The translations under genes and the position numbers were made by a program. A stretch of 34,186 bases of DNA from Bacteroidota bacterium (lineage in GTDB: Bacteria > Bacteroidota > Bacteroidia > Chitinophagales > Chitinophagaceae), in contig JAEVYV010000338.1 in assembly GCA_023392575.1 (NCBI GenBank), positions 1-34,186 on the forward strand. Direction: 5' to 3'. This document shows positions 23,051 through 31,735 of this stretch, in pieces. How positions within the stretch are numbered: position 1 is the stretch's first letter; each line of letters begins with the position of its first letter. The notes under the pieces are model-generated. The model made no database searches and was not told where the DNA came from. It was given only the letters and a program-made list of their open reading frames with translations.

Positions 23051-24010
23051 GTGGACCTTATCGGCAATATTATTAAAACCTTCAGACCAGAGCGCAGCCG
23101 AACCCTTGAAGCCATCCACCGCAGGAAGCTTTCAAGACGCATTCGCAAAAAAGCTCAAAAAGGCGTACAGGACATCCTGGTCATGACCTTGGGAGTGGTT
23201 TGCGCCGGCTTTGGCCTGCGGGAGTTTTTAATTCCCAACAACTTAATTGACGGTGGGGTAATGGGCATTTCGCTGATCACCAACCGTCAAACCTCGCTTT
23301 CTCTGTCCATCCTGATCCTTGCCTTTAACCTTCCTTTTTTGGTGCTTGGTTACAAGCAAATAAGCAAGGTGTTTAGTTTTAAAAGCATTCTGACCATCAC
23401 CGCCCTGGCCATAGCTGTGGCCTTTATCCCCTATCCCACCGTTACCTACGACAAAATTCTGGTGGCTGTATTTGGCGGGTTTTTTCTGGGAACCGGTATT
23501 GGTTTGGCCATCCGGGGCGGGGCCGTTATGGACGGGACAGAGGTACTGGCCATTTTTCTCAGCCGCAAAACCAGTTTAACGGTTGGCGATTTTATTTTGA
23601 TTTTCAACGTTGTTATTTTTTCGATTGCCGCTTACCTATTGACCGTTGAAGTTGCCCTGTATTCAATCCTAACCTATTTATCGGCGTCCAAAACCGTTGA
23701 CTTTTTACTGGAAGGCATTGAAGAATACACCGGTGTGACCATTATTTCTTCCCGAAGCCAGCAAATCATTCATATGATCAAAAACAAACTGGGGCGGGGG
23801 CTAACGCTTTATACGGGCCGCAAGGGCTTTGGCAAAAGCGGTGAAAGCGACCAGGAGATCGATATTATTTTCACCGTCATCACCCGCTTGGAAATCAACC
23901 GCCTCACTTCGGAAGTGGAGCGCATTGACCCCAAGGCCTTTATTGTGATGCAAAGCATCCGGGATACCCGCGGCGGCATGGTGAAAAAAATTTCCCTGAA
24001 GGAAAAATAA
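23051..24010 (+). CDS. YitT-family membrane protein
   Basis: The 319-residue protein has a basic N-terminal tail, five or so membrane segments between about 42 and 215 (TLGVVCAGFGLREFLIPNN, SLSILILAFNLPFLVLGY, ILTITALAIAVAFIPYP, GGFFLGTGIGLAIRGG, FILIFNVVIFSIAAYLL) and a C-terminal cytoplasmic domain of the DUF2179 type (VTIISSRSQQIIHMIKNKLG, then GRGLTLYTGRKGF). This is the YitT architecture. Function is unknown; the soluble domain resembles small-ligand sensing modules. The start is GTG 23051; the next Met (residue 46) would remove part of the first membrane segment. Confidence 0.88.
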   Translation: MDLIGNIIKTFRPERSRTLEAIHRRKLSRRIRKKAQKGVQDILVMTLGVVCAGFGLREFLIPNNLIDGGVMGISLITNRQTSLSLSILILAFNLPFLVLGYKQISKVFSFKSILTITALAIAVAFIPYPTVTYDKILVAVFGGFFLGTGIGLAIRGGAVMDGTEVLAIFLSRKTSLTVGDFILIFNVVIFSIAAYLLTVEVALYSILTYLSASKTVDFLLEGIEEYTGVTIISSRSQQIIHMIKNKLGRGLTLYTGRKGFGKSGESDQEIDIIFTVITRLEINRLTSEVERIDPKAFIVMQSIRDTRGGMVKKISLKEK

Positions 24011-24254
24011 CTTCTTCTCAAAAACAAGGGCCCGGCCTGCCCAACGGCTGCAGCCTAGTATCAAACCGTTGTCCAGGAAACCATCTGGAGACGAGAAACG
24101 GCAGACCTGAAACAGCAGTAATCTCTTTCCTTCTGTTATCTGTCAACGACCATCTGTCATCTTGATAACCGTTGGGTCAAAATCCGTATCACCCGGCAGT
24201 TAAAAGCGGCTCTTGCCAAAAAGCAGATCGCTTGATTGCCTTAGCTTTGAAGCT

Positions 24255-25754
24255 ATGAATACCCAGGAACTCTACGCAAAATACAAAGCCAGCATGCAGC
24301 GCATTGCCGACGTGAAACATGCCAATGCGGTATTGCAATGGGACCAGGAAACCAACCTCCCCCCGAAAGGAGCACGGTTTCGCGGCCAGCAAATCAGCAC
24401 TTTGTCGGAGATAAGCCACCGGCTGTTCAGCGACGACGAACTGGGTGCCGTGTTGCAGGAGCTTTTGACAAGGGACGATCTTTCGTTAAAGGAAAAAAGA
24501 AATGTAGCGCGGACGTTTGAAGACTATACCAAAAACAAAAAATATACTTCGGCCTTTGTGCGGACCCTGTCCGAACAGATCAACAAAACCTTTCATGCCT
24601 GGATCGAATCCAGAAAACAAAATTCGTTTTCGGTTTACGAAAAAGAACTGGATCAGCTGATCCAACTGAAAAAACAAGAAGCAGAGCTCCTGGGTTACGA
24701 ACGGCATCCTTACAATGCCTTACTGGATGAATTTGAAAAAGGATGCACCACCGAATTGCTGGATCGCACCTTTACCCACCTGCTTCCTTCTTTAAAAGAA
24801 CTGCTGCAAAAAATTTCGGCAAAACCCCAGGTAGACGACTCTTTTTTGCGGCAGGATTTCCCCAAACAACAACAATGCGACTGGGGGATGCAGCTGATCA
24901 GGCACCTGAATTTTGATTTTGAAGCGGGCCGGCAAGACCTCAGCGAACACCCCTTTAGCACCAGTTTCAACAAATACGACGTACGGATTACCACCAGGAT
25001 GGATGAAAAGGATTTTGCCAACATGACCTGGAGCTGTATTCACGAGGTGGGGCATGCGCTGTACGAACAAGGTCTGCCGGAAGAAGAATACGGGTTGCCG
25101 CTGGGTGAAGCCTGCTCCTACAGCATCCACGAATCCCAATCCCGTTTGTGGGAAAACAATGTGGGACGAAGCAAGGCCTTCTGGCAACATTATTATTCCC
25201 AACTTCAGAACTTTTTCCCGGCCCAGTTCCGGTCCATCGATTTGGAGCAGTTTTACAAAGGCATCAATAAAATTCAGCCTTCCCTGATCCGCACCGAGGC
25301 GGATGAACTCACCTATCATTTTCATGTTTATATCCGATACGAGCTGGAAAAAAGACTGATCGAAAACTCGCTGGCCACCCGCGACCTTCCTGCTTTTTGG
25401 AATGAACACTACAAAAGCCTGCTGAATGTGGCGGTGCCCAACGACAAACAAGGCTGCCTGCAGGATGTGCACTGGAGCCATGGAAGCTTTGGGTATTTTC
25501 CAACCTACAGCCTGGGCAGTTTTTATGCGGCCCAGTTTTTTGCAACAGCCAAACAACAGTTGCAAAACCTGGACAGGGACCTTGCCCAAGGAAAAACCTC
25601 CGGTCTGTTGCAATGGCTGCGGGAGCACATTCATAACCAAGGCCGGTTTTACACCAGCGAAGAGCTGTGCCAGGCGGTTACGGGCACCCCGCTGGATGTA
25701 ACTTATTTCACCCATCAGCTATTGGAAAAATACACGGCGATTTATACCTTGTAG
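24255..25754 (+). CDS. Carboxypeptidase M32 (thermostable carboxypeptidase 1 family)
   Basis: This zinc metallocarboxypeptidase removes C-terminal residues from peptides in the cytoplasm. From ATG 24255 it has 499 residues, the usual length. The zinc motif HEVGH is at 263-267 (CIHEVGHALYEQGL), followed by GEACSYSIHESQSRLWENNV, which carries the third ligand Glu and the family's HES-QS motif. IRYELEKRLIE and FGYFPTYSLGSFYAAQ are further family signatures. TTG 24213 is in frame but would add 14 atypical residues. A TAGCTTTG at 24242-24249 matches TANNTTTG but would give an almost leaderless mRNA. The next lipoprotein gene starts 13 bp after its stop. Confidence 0.95.
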   Translation: MNTQELYAKYKASMQRIADVKHANAVLQWDQETNLPPKGARFRGQQISTLSEISHRLFSDDELGAVLQELLTRDDLSLKEKRNVARTFEDYTKNKKYTSAFVRTLSEQINKTFHAWIESRKQNSFSVYEKELDQLIQLKKQEAELLGYERHPYNALLDEFEKGCTTELLDRTFTHLLPSLKELLQKISAKPQVDDSFLRQDFPKQQQCDWGMQLIRHLNFDFEAGRQDLSEHPFSTSFNKYDVRITTRMDEKDFANMTWSCIHEVGHALYEQGLPEEEYGLPLGEACSYSIHESQSRLWENNVGRSKAFWQHYYSQLQNFFPAQFRSIDLEQFYKGINKIQPSLIRTEADELTYHFHVYIRYELEKRLIENSLATRDLPAFWNEHYKSLLNVAVPNDKQGCLQDVHWSHGSFGYFPTYSLGSFYAAQFFATAKQQLQNLDRDLAQGKTSGLLQWLREHIHNQGRFYTSEELCQAVTGTPLDVTYFTHQLLEKYTAIYTL

Positions 25755-25767
25755 GCAAACCCGCCTT

Positions 25768-26169
25768 ATGAGAAAAACTGTTGCCGTTTTTATTGCGGTC
25801 TTGCTTGCCGGTTGCAGCAAGGAGGAAATAGCCCGCAACGCCGTGATCAACGCCATGACGGGCGGTTATTGGAAAGTGGTTCGCTTTAAAAGCGGTACTG
25901 CGGATGCAACGACAGATTTTTCGGCTTATAAATTTCAGTTTAAAGAAAACTTTACGGTGGATGCCCTCAGTAACTCGGTGGTGGTAAAGACCGGAACGTG
26001 GAGCGCCGACCCCAATGCAAAAACCATCACATCTTCTTTTGCCAATGCCGGTCATCCGCTGGCATTATTAAACGGCACCTGGCACGTTACCCGAAACGAT
26101 TGGAACTATGTGGAAGCCAGTCAAAACGCAAGCGGCGAACCAAAAGAGTTAAGGCTGGAAAAAAACTAA
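25768..26169 (+). CDS. Small lipoprotein, lipocalin-like, function unknown
   Basis: The 133-residue protein has a lipoprotein signal (MRKTVAVFIAVLLAGC; lipobox LLAG-C, cysteine 16). The mature part alternates short beta-type segments (YWKVVRFKSG, FSAYKFQFKENFTVDAL, VVVKTGTWSADPNAKTITSS, WHVTRNDWNYVEAS). This pattern resembles small lipocalin-like lipoproteins of Bacteroidota, but I cannot assign a ligand. It starts 13 bp after the M32 carboxypeptidase gene and is probably transcribed with it. The protein should be anchored to the envelope. Confidence 0.82.
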   Translation: MRKTVAVFIAVLLAGCSKEEIARNAVINAMTGGYWKVVRFKSGTADATTDFSAYKFQFKENFTVDALSNSVVVKTGTWSADPNAKTITSSFANAGHPLALLNGTWHVTRNDWNYVEASQNASGEPKELRLEKN

Positions 26170-26179
26170 GCCGTTTACA

Positions 26180-26308
26180 TTCAGACAATTAACCATAAAA
26201 GCCGGGAATAGTTTTTGCTTCTTGTCAGTTGTTATAACGTCCACCCATTTCCGTACGCTAATGCATTAAGGATGGGGTCGGTAAACTACCTTAAGAAAAT
26301 TGTCTGAA
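26180..26308. repeat. Long-range inverted repeat before the PKD gene
   Basis: TTCAGACAATT (26180-26190) and AATTGTCTGAA (26298-26308) are exact 11-bp complements, 107 bp apart, together spanning nearly the whole spacer between the small lipoprotein and the PKD gene. The second arm ends 20 bases before the PKD start codon. No target-site duplication is evident. Confidence 0.45.
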
Positions 26309-26328
26309 GACTCCTAAAAGCGAGAAAA

Positions 26329-29300
26329 TTGATACGGAAAACAACCATTCTAGCGCTTAGTGTACTTCTACCCGCAGCTTTTTGTTTTGCTCAGCCTTTG
26401 GCCAACTTTACGGTATCTGTACCGGGCGGCTGTTCTCCATTAATTGTTGATTTCCAGGATCAGTCCACAGGCGGTCCCACCAGCTGGTACTGGGACTTTG
26501 GCAACGGCGCTACCTCTACGCTTAAAAACCCCTCCACCACTTATTTTAATGAGGGGGTGTATACGGTAACGCTAACGGTGACCAATGCACAGGGCTCCAA
26601 CACCATGACCCGTACCGGAGTGGTTACCGTTTATGGCAAGCCCTCTCCTGCGTTTACGGTTAGCGACAGCAGCGGCTGTTTTCCGCTCAGAGCCCAATTC
26701 TCCGATTTGTCCACTCCCAGTGCCGGCACCAGCAATACCGCCTGGTTTTGGGATTTTGGCGACGGCAATCAATCCACCGAACAAAACCCGTTTCACGTTT
26801 ATACCGCGGCCGGCGACAATACGGTCACTGTAAAAGTGACCAACGATAAGGGGTGTTATAGTGTGCTGACCAAACCCGCCTATATCCGCATCAACGGGGG
26901 GGTGACGTCCAGCTTTACCAACACCCAGGCGGCAAGCTGCAAGCCGCCTTTTTCCATAAGCTTCAACGCTACTTCTGCCGGCTCGGGCACACTGAGTTAT
27001 TTATGGGATTTTGGCGACGGCACCACCTCCACCGCCAAAAGCCCCTCGCATGTTTACAGCACCATCGGCAACTATACCGTCAGCCTGGTGACCACCAACA
27101 GCAGCGGGTGCGCGGACACCCTGGTGAAAACCGGGTTAATCAACACCCAGGACATTACCACTTCCTTTGCCGTTCCGGACAGGATTTGCATTAAAGAACC
27201 GGTGGTTTTTCAAAACACCTCTGTCCCCACCCCGGTCAAATCCGTTTGGAAATTTGGCGATGGCACCACTTCTTCGGACACCATGCCGGCTAAAATCTAT
27301 TCGGCGTCCGGAACCTATCAGGTAAGGCTGATCAACACCTATTCGTTCTGTACCGATTCCGTAACACAACCCCTAACCATTGCGCCTACACCCGTGGCCG
27401 CGTTTTCTTCGGACAAAGTTTTTAAATGTCAGCCATCCTTGGATGTGGCTTTTCAGAACCAGTCCACCAATGCGGTAAGCTGGCAATGGGATTTTGGCGA
27501 CGGCAATCAATCCACCGAACAAAACCCGGTGCATACCTATGCGGACTTTGGCTATTATCCCGTACGGCTCATTGCAACCAATGCTTCGGGGTGCTCCGAT
27601 ACCTTGCAGAAAGATTCTTTGATCCAAATAACAAAACCGGTTATCAAAATCACATCGCTTCCGCCCGGAGGCTGTGTGCCGTTCACCATAAAGCCCGTAG
27701 CCGAAATTACCACCAAGGATGCGGTAACCTCTTATCTATGGGATTTTGGCGACGGTGCGACCTCCACTGCCCAAAACCCCACGCATACCTATGCCAGCCA
27801 GGGAACCTATACGATTAGCCTTACTATAACCACCAGCACCGGGTGCACCGAAGTGCTTTCGCTGCCCGGAGCCATCAAAGTAGGCACCATCCCCAAAACC
27901 AATTTTTCAGCCAACCCCTTGGATGCCTGTGCTTCGGAAGGAATTCAGTTTCTCAATCTTACCGATATTTCCGATATGTGGAACTGGAACTTTGGCGACG
28001 GCAAGGGGTCCAACGGAGAAAACCCGGTGCACAATTATGTGGACACCGGCTATTTCACGGTAACGCTTACCGCCATCAACAACGGATGCGCCAAAAGTGC
28101 TACCCTTGTTGACTATGTACACATTAAGCCGCCCATTGCCGATTTTGTTATTAATGCCAACTGTGCCAATACGCTGGAATTTCATTTTGCCGATGCCTCG
28201 ATAGGGGCAGAAACCTGGTTTTGGGATTTTGGCGACGGTGCGACCTCCACCGAGCAAAACCCCACGCATGCCTATGCGGATTATGGAACCTATAGGGTTA
28301 AACTTACGGTAACAAACGGTACTTGCTCCTATACCTTTGGCAAAAACGTTTATGTCTTCAACGAAAACCCCGACTTTACCATTTCGGACAGCACCGTGTG
28401 CAAGCAAAGCACCATCCAGTTTGGTGCTGTGGTAGAAGATTCGTTGCGTTTCCGAAACTATTTGTGGGATTTTGGTGACGGCAGCCGGTGGAACAGCGCC
28501 GACAGCAATTCCGGAGGAAGGGCCTATCATTATTACCCCAACCCCGGCATCTATACGGTCACCCTGACCATAAGAGACATCAACCACTGCTTTTGGGTCA
28601 TTTCAAAAAAAGTGCAGATCAACGGAGCCATTGCCCGTTTTTCGGCCCAGGACACCAGCGGGTGCCAAGGGCTGACCACCACCTTTACTGATTTGTCGAA
28701 AAGCGATGGGGTCAATAACATTTCCACCCGGGTCTGGGACTTTGGAGATGGAACCACCCTGACCAGCAACGCCACTTCCGTACAACACACATATGCCAGC
28801 CCAGGCGTTTACAGCGTCAAGCTAACCGTAACCGATGCCTTTGGCTGTGTGGACAGCACCCGGCGCACGGATCTCATTCATGCCACCAATCCTATTGCCC
28901 GGTTTACCGTTGACACCCTTGCCTGCCCCGGCAGTGTGATCAATTTTAGAAACACCTCCACCGATACATCTGCCGCAAGCTTTTGGAATTTTGGAAACGG
29001 CGGCACGTCTACCGCCAAGTCGCCTTCCTACTCTTACAAAAATGTAGGCTATTACGATGTCACGCTAAAAATACAAGACCGCTATGGCTGTAGCGATTCC
29101 ACCAAAAAAACCATTACGGTCAACAGGCCCGTAGCCAGTTTTACGGTGAGTGATTCGGCAAGCTTCTGCGCACCTTTTGAAGTACAGTTTACCAATACGT
29201 CCCAGTACATCCGGTCGCAGGTATGGGATTTGGGCAATGGCCGAAGCACCCTTCAAAACCCGGTGAAATATTATGTCACCCCCGCCACCTATCAAATTCA

Positions 29301-30657
29301 GCTAATTGTCACAAGCCCCGGCGGCTGCAGGGATACCGCTTATAAATCAATTACCCTATACGACACCGTTGGCTCCAGGATCACCTATGCCCCGCTCGAC
29401 GGCTGCAAGCCCTTAACCGTGGATCTGGCTACCTTCAGCAAGGGCCCGGTAACCTATACCTGGGATTTTGGCGATGGGGTTCTTTTGAACAACACCATTG
29501 ACACGCTGACCCATGTGTACGATTTCTTTGGTGATTTTGTACCCAAGGTCATTTTGACCGATCCCACGGGGTGCATCATTCCGGTGAGCGGACAGGATAC
29601 CATTAAAATTATCGGCACCGATGCCCGGTTTGGCTTGGACAACAAATTTTTCTGCGACAGCGGCTTGGTGGCCTTTATCGATTCCACAACCTTTAACGAT
29701 CCGATCACTTCCTATACCTGGAATTTTGGGGACGGCACCACATCCAACCAACCCAACCCCGGCTCCCATTTTTACGCCGCGCCGGGCATTTATACCATAT
29801 CCTTGCAGTTGCAAACCCAAAACAACTGCCACGACACGTTCACCCTTAAAGATGTCCTCAAGGTGGTTCAAAGCCCGCTTATTTCCATTGGCGGCGACTC
29901 GGTGGTTTGCCTAAACGACCCGGCGCAACACCTGGGCGTCTTTGGGCGACCGGACACCTCAGTGGTGCAATGGCAGTGGCAGTTTCCCAACGGCAACAAC
30001 TCCACGCTGCAAAACCCCGTGGTGCAGCAGTACGGCACCGCCGGAAACTTTGTGGTCACCGCCACGGCCACCAACAGCAGCGGGTGCAAAGACGTAGCCA
30101 CCAAAAACATCCTGGTCAATCCCTTGCCCGTCATTACGGCACCGTCCCCCGTAATCAAACAGGTAGGCGTTCCGCTAACCATTCCCGCTACGTATTCCAC
30201 AAATGTGACCCATTACAATTGGGTACCCGCCGCTACCTTAAACTGCACCGATTGTCCGCAACCCGAAACCAATACCAAGTTCAGTACCCAATACCAGGTC
30301 TCTGTAGTAGACAGCAACGGCTGCAGAAACAGTGCTCAGATACAGGTAATTGTTGTTTGCCCCAATGCCAATGTATTTGTCCCCAACACGTTTTCTCCCA
30401 ACGGCGATGGCAGCAACGATGTTTTTTATGTGCGTGGACGAGGATTGGAACGGGTAAAAACCCTAAGAATCTTCAACCGCTGGGGCGAAGTGGTCTTTGA
30501 GCGAAGCAACTTTCCGGTGAACGATCCCCTGTATGGCTGGAACGGAACGTTCAAGGGCAACAAACCCCATCCCGATGTATACGTTTACCAGTTAGAGGTT
30601 TTTTGTGAGAACAGCGACATTATCCGTTTTGAAGGAAATGTGGCACTAATACAATAG
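26329..30657 (+). CDS. Giant secreted PKD-repeat protein with type B T9SS sorting domain
   Basis: The 1442-residue protein has a signal peptide (MIRKTTILALSVLLPAAFCFA), then about 15 PKD-type beta-sandwich repeats, each marked by a W-x-F-G-[DN]-G core (WDFGNG, WDFGDG, WKFGDG, WNFGDG, WDLGNG, WQFPNG). It ends (about 1350-1442) in the gliding-motility-associated domain FVPNTFSPNGDGSNDVFYV, LRIFNRWGEVVFE, GWNGTFKG and VYVYQLEV, which is the type B sorting signal of the type IX secretion system. Nearly every repeat carries a Cys near its start and another near its end. Such proteins are cell-surface adhesins or gliding-type surface proteins; the ligand is unknown. The start is TTG 26329, because an in-frame stop lies at 26305-26307 and no ATG is available. 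The PorP/SprF partner starts 3 bp later. Confidence 0.94.
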   Translation: MIRKTTILALSVLLPAAFCFAQPLANFTVSVPGGCSPLIVDFQDQSTGGPTSWYWDFGNGATSTLKNPSTTYFNEGVYTVTLTVTNAQGSNTMTRTGVVTVYGKPSPAFTVSDSSGCFPLRAQFSDLSTPSAGTSNTAWFWDFGDGNQSTEQNPFHVYTAAGDNTVTVKVTNDKGCYSVLTKPAYIRINGGVTSSFTNTQAASCKPPFSISFNATSAGSGTLSYLWDFGDGTTSTAKSPSHVYSTIGNYTVSLVTTNSSGCADTLVKTGLINTQDITTSFAVPDRICIKEPVVFQNTSVPTPVKSVWKFGDGTTSSDTMPAKIYSASGTYQVRLINTYSFCTDSVTQPLTIAPTPVAAFSSDKVFKCQPSLDVAFQNQSTNAVSWQWDFGDGNQSTEQNPVHTYADFGYYPVRLIATNASGCSDTLQKDSLIQITKPVIKITSLPPGGCVPFTIKPVAEITTKDAVTSYLWDFGDGATSTAQNPTHTYASQGTYTISLTITTSTGCTEVLSLPGAIKVGTIPKTNFSANPLDACASEGIQFLNLTDISDMWNWNFGDGKGSNGENPVHNYVDTGYFTVTLTAINNGCAKSATLVDYVHIKPPIADFVINANCANTLEFHFADASIGAETWFWDFGDGATSTEQNPTHAYADYGTYRVKLTVTNGTCSYTFGKNVYVFNENPDFTISDSTVCKQSTIQFGAVVEDSLRFRNYLWDFGDGSRWNSADSNSGGRAYHYYPNPGIYTVTLTIRDINHCFWVISKKVQINGAIARFSAQDTSGCQGLTTTFTDLSKSDGVNNISTRVWDFGDGTTLTSNATSVQHTYASPGVYSVKLTVTDAFGCVDSTRRTDLIHATNPIARFTVDTLACPGSVINFRNTSTDTSAASFWNFGNGGTSTAKSPSYSYKNVGYYDVTLKIQDRYGCSDSTKKTITVNRPVASFTVSDSASFCAPFEVQFTNTSQYIRSQVWDLGNGRSTLQNPVKYYVTPATYQIQLIVTSPGGCRDTAYKSITLYDTVGSRITYAPLDGCKPLTVDLATFSKGPVTYTWDFGDGVLLNNTIDTLTHVYDFFGDFVPKVILTDPTGCIIPVSGQDTIKIIGTDARFGLDNKFFCDSGLVAFIDSTTFNDPITSYTWNFGDGTTSNQPNPGSHFYAAPGIYTISLQLQTQNNCHDTFTLKDVLKVVQSPLISIGGDSVVCLNDPAQHLGVFGRPDTSVVQWQWQFPNGNNSTLQNPVVQQYGTAGNFVVTATATNSSGCKDVATKNILVNPLPVITAPSPVIKQVGVPLTIPATYSTNVTHYNWVPAATLNCTDCPQPETNTKFSTQYQVSVVDSNGCRNSAQIQVIVVCPNANVFVPNTFSPNGDGSNDVFYVRGRGLERVKTLRIFNRWGEVVFERSNFPVNDPLYGWNGTFKGNKPHPDVYVYQLEVFCENSDIIRFEGNVALIQ
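26749..26790 (+). repeat. 42-bp exact repeat, copy 1, inside the PKD gene
   Basis: This segment, coding for a WDFGDG core of one PKD unit, is identical base for base to 27487-27528 in another unit, while the flanking sequence is diverged. Confidence 0.9.
27487..27528 (+). repeat. 42-bp exact repeat, copy 2, inside the PKD gene
   Basis: This is identical to 26749-26790. A second exact pair of 29 bp exists at 27739-27767 and 28222-28250, in two other PKD units. Confidence 0.9.
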
Positions 30658-30660
30658 GGT

Positions 30661-31677
30661 ATGAAACAGCTTACAACAACATACATAAAGCTTGTTCTTC
30701 TTGCTTTGGGTTTGCAACAAACCGCCAGCAGCTTTTCGCAGGACATTCATTTTTCCCAGTTTTTTGAAGCCCCCCTGTTGCGCAACCCTTCGCTGGCGGG
30801 TATTTTTACCGGCGACATCCGGGTGCAAAGTGTGTACCGGGACCAATGGAACAGTGTGACCACGGCTTACAAAACTTACTCGCTCAACGGGGAGTATAAA
30901 ATGCCGGTAGGCAAGGGCAATGATTTTTTAACCCTGGGCCTGCAGGTGCTTCACGACAGGGCCGGAACGGTTTCCTGGGTATCCACGCATGTGCTGCCGG
31001 CGTTAAACTACCATAAGTCTCTAAGCAATGACCAAAACCGGTATTTATCGCTGGGCTTTATGGGCGGCTTTGTGCAACGAAGCTTTGACCGTTCCAAAAT
31101 GACCACCAACAGCCAGTACGACGGCATGGGCGATGGGGAAGTGTTTGTCAAGCCCCTGTTCACTTATTTTGATGCGGCGGTGGGCATGAGCTACAACTCG
31201 CAAATTGGCGAAAACGCCAACAACAATTTTTATTTGGGGGCGGCCTACCACCACATTACCAAGCCCAAAAACAGCTTTTACCGAAACGGCACGGCCGAAC
31301 TGGATCCCAAATGGGTAGCTTCGGCAGACATCCGCTTTGGCGTGACACCGGCCAGCTACCTGACCATTCAGGGCGACTACAGCAGGCAGGGCAAATTTCA
31401 GGAAACAATCGCCGGCGCCTTGTATGGAATTAAAATTGGCGATGATTGGGACAAGCCCCGGTATACCCTTCACGGCGGCGCTTTTCTCCGCTGGGAAGAC
31501 GCTTTAATCCCGGTGATCAAACTGGACTACAGTCCGTTTTCGGTTGCCTTTAGCTACGATGTCAATCTTTCCAAATTAAAAACCTCGAGCTATGGCCGGG
31601 GCGGTTTCGAAATCAGTGTTTCGTACATAGGCTTTATCAACCGCCAGATTGAAACGCTGAATTGCCCCAGGTTTTAA
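30661..31677 (+). CDS. PorP/SprF-family type IX secretion outer-membrane protein
   Basis: The 338-residue protein has a signal peptide (about 1-27, cut near SSFSQ) followed at once by the family's opening DIHFSQFFEAPLLRNPSLAG and many amphipathic beta-strands of an outer-membrane barrel (for example FLTLGLQVLHDRAG, YLSLGFMGGFVQRSF, FYLGAAYHHIT, and FEISVSYIGF near the C-terminus). In Flavobacterium, SprF is needed to secrete the adhesin SprB, and PorP/SprF-like genes often directly follow type B T9SS cargo genes. The 3-bp spacing to the PKD gene supports the same pairing here. This is a dedicated secretion or anchoring partner, not the core PorP, as no other T9SS core gene is nearby. Confidence 0.93.
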   Translation: MKQLTTTYIKLVLLALGLQQTASSFSQDIHFSQFFEAPLLRNPSLAGIFTGDIRVQSVYRDQWNSVTTAYKTYSLNGEYKMPVGKGNDFLTLGLQVLHDRAGTVSWVSTHVLPALNYHKSLSNDQNRYLSLGFMGGFVQRSFDRSKMTTNSQYDGMGDGEVFVKPLFTYFDAAVGMSYNSQIGENANNNFYLGAAYHHITKPKNSFYRNGTAELDPKWVASADIRFGVTPASYLTIQGDYSRQGKFQETIAGALYGIKIGDDWDKPRYTLHGGAFLRWEDALIPVIKLDYSPFSVAFSYDVNLSKLKTSSYGRGGFEISVSYIGFINRQIETLNCPRF

Positions 31678-31681
31678 ACGC

Positions 31682-31714
31682 AGGACAGCCGGCGGCGTTG
31701 CCGCCGACTGTCCT
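31682..31714. terminator. Convergent hairpin between the PorP/SprF gene and catalase
   Basis: AGGACAG-C-CGGCGGC (31682-31696) pairs with GCCGCCG-A-CTGTCCT (31700-31714): 14 paired bases with one mismatch and a 3-base loop. It lies between two genes that end facing each other. There is no T-run, so it is a probable but atypical two-way terminator. Confidence 0.55.
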
Positions 31715-31735
31715 CCAACCTCAATCCACAGGCGT

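Noticed and set aside
24213..24254. Upstream TTG start for the M32 carboxypeptidase
   Set aside because: The ATG at 24255 gives the normal family N-terminus and length; the added 14 residues have no support.
24792..25715. 307-codon minus strand open frame opposite the M32 carboxypeptidase
   Set aside because: The + strand encodes a complete metallopeptidase with its zinc motif; the opposite frame has no family features.
26329..30657. Repeated DNA words that might suggest a CRISPR array
   Set aside because: The repeats are unevenly spaced, in frame, and encode the W-x-F-G-D-G cores of PKD units; this is a repeat protein.
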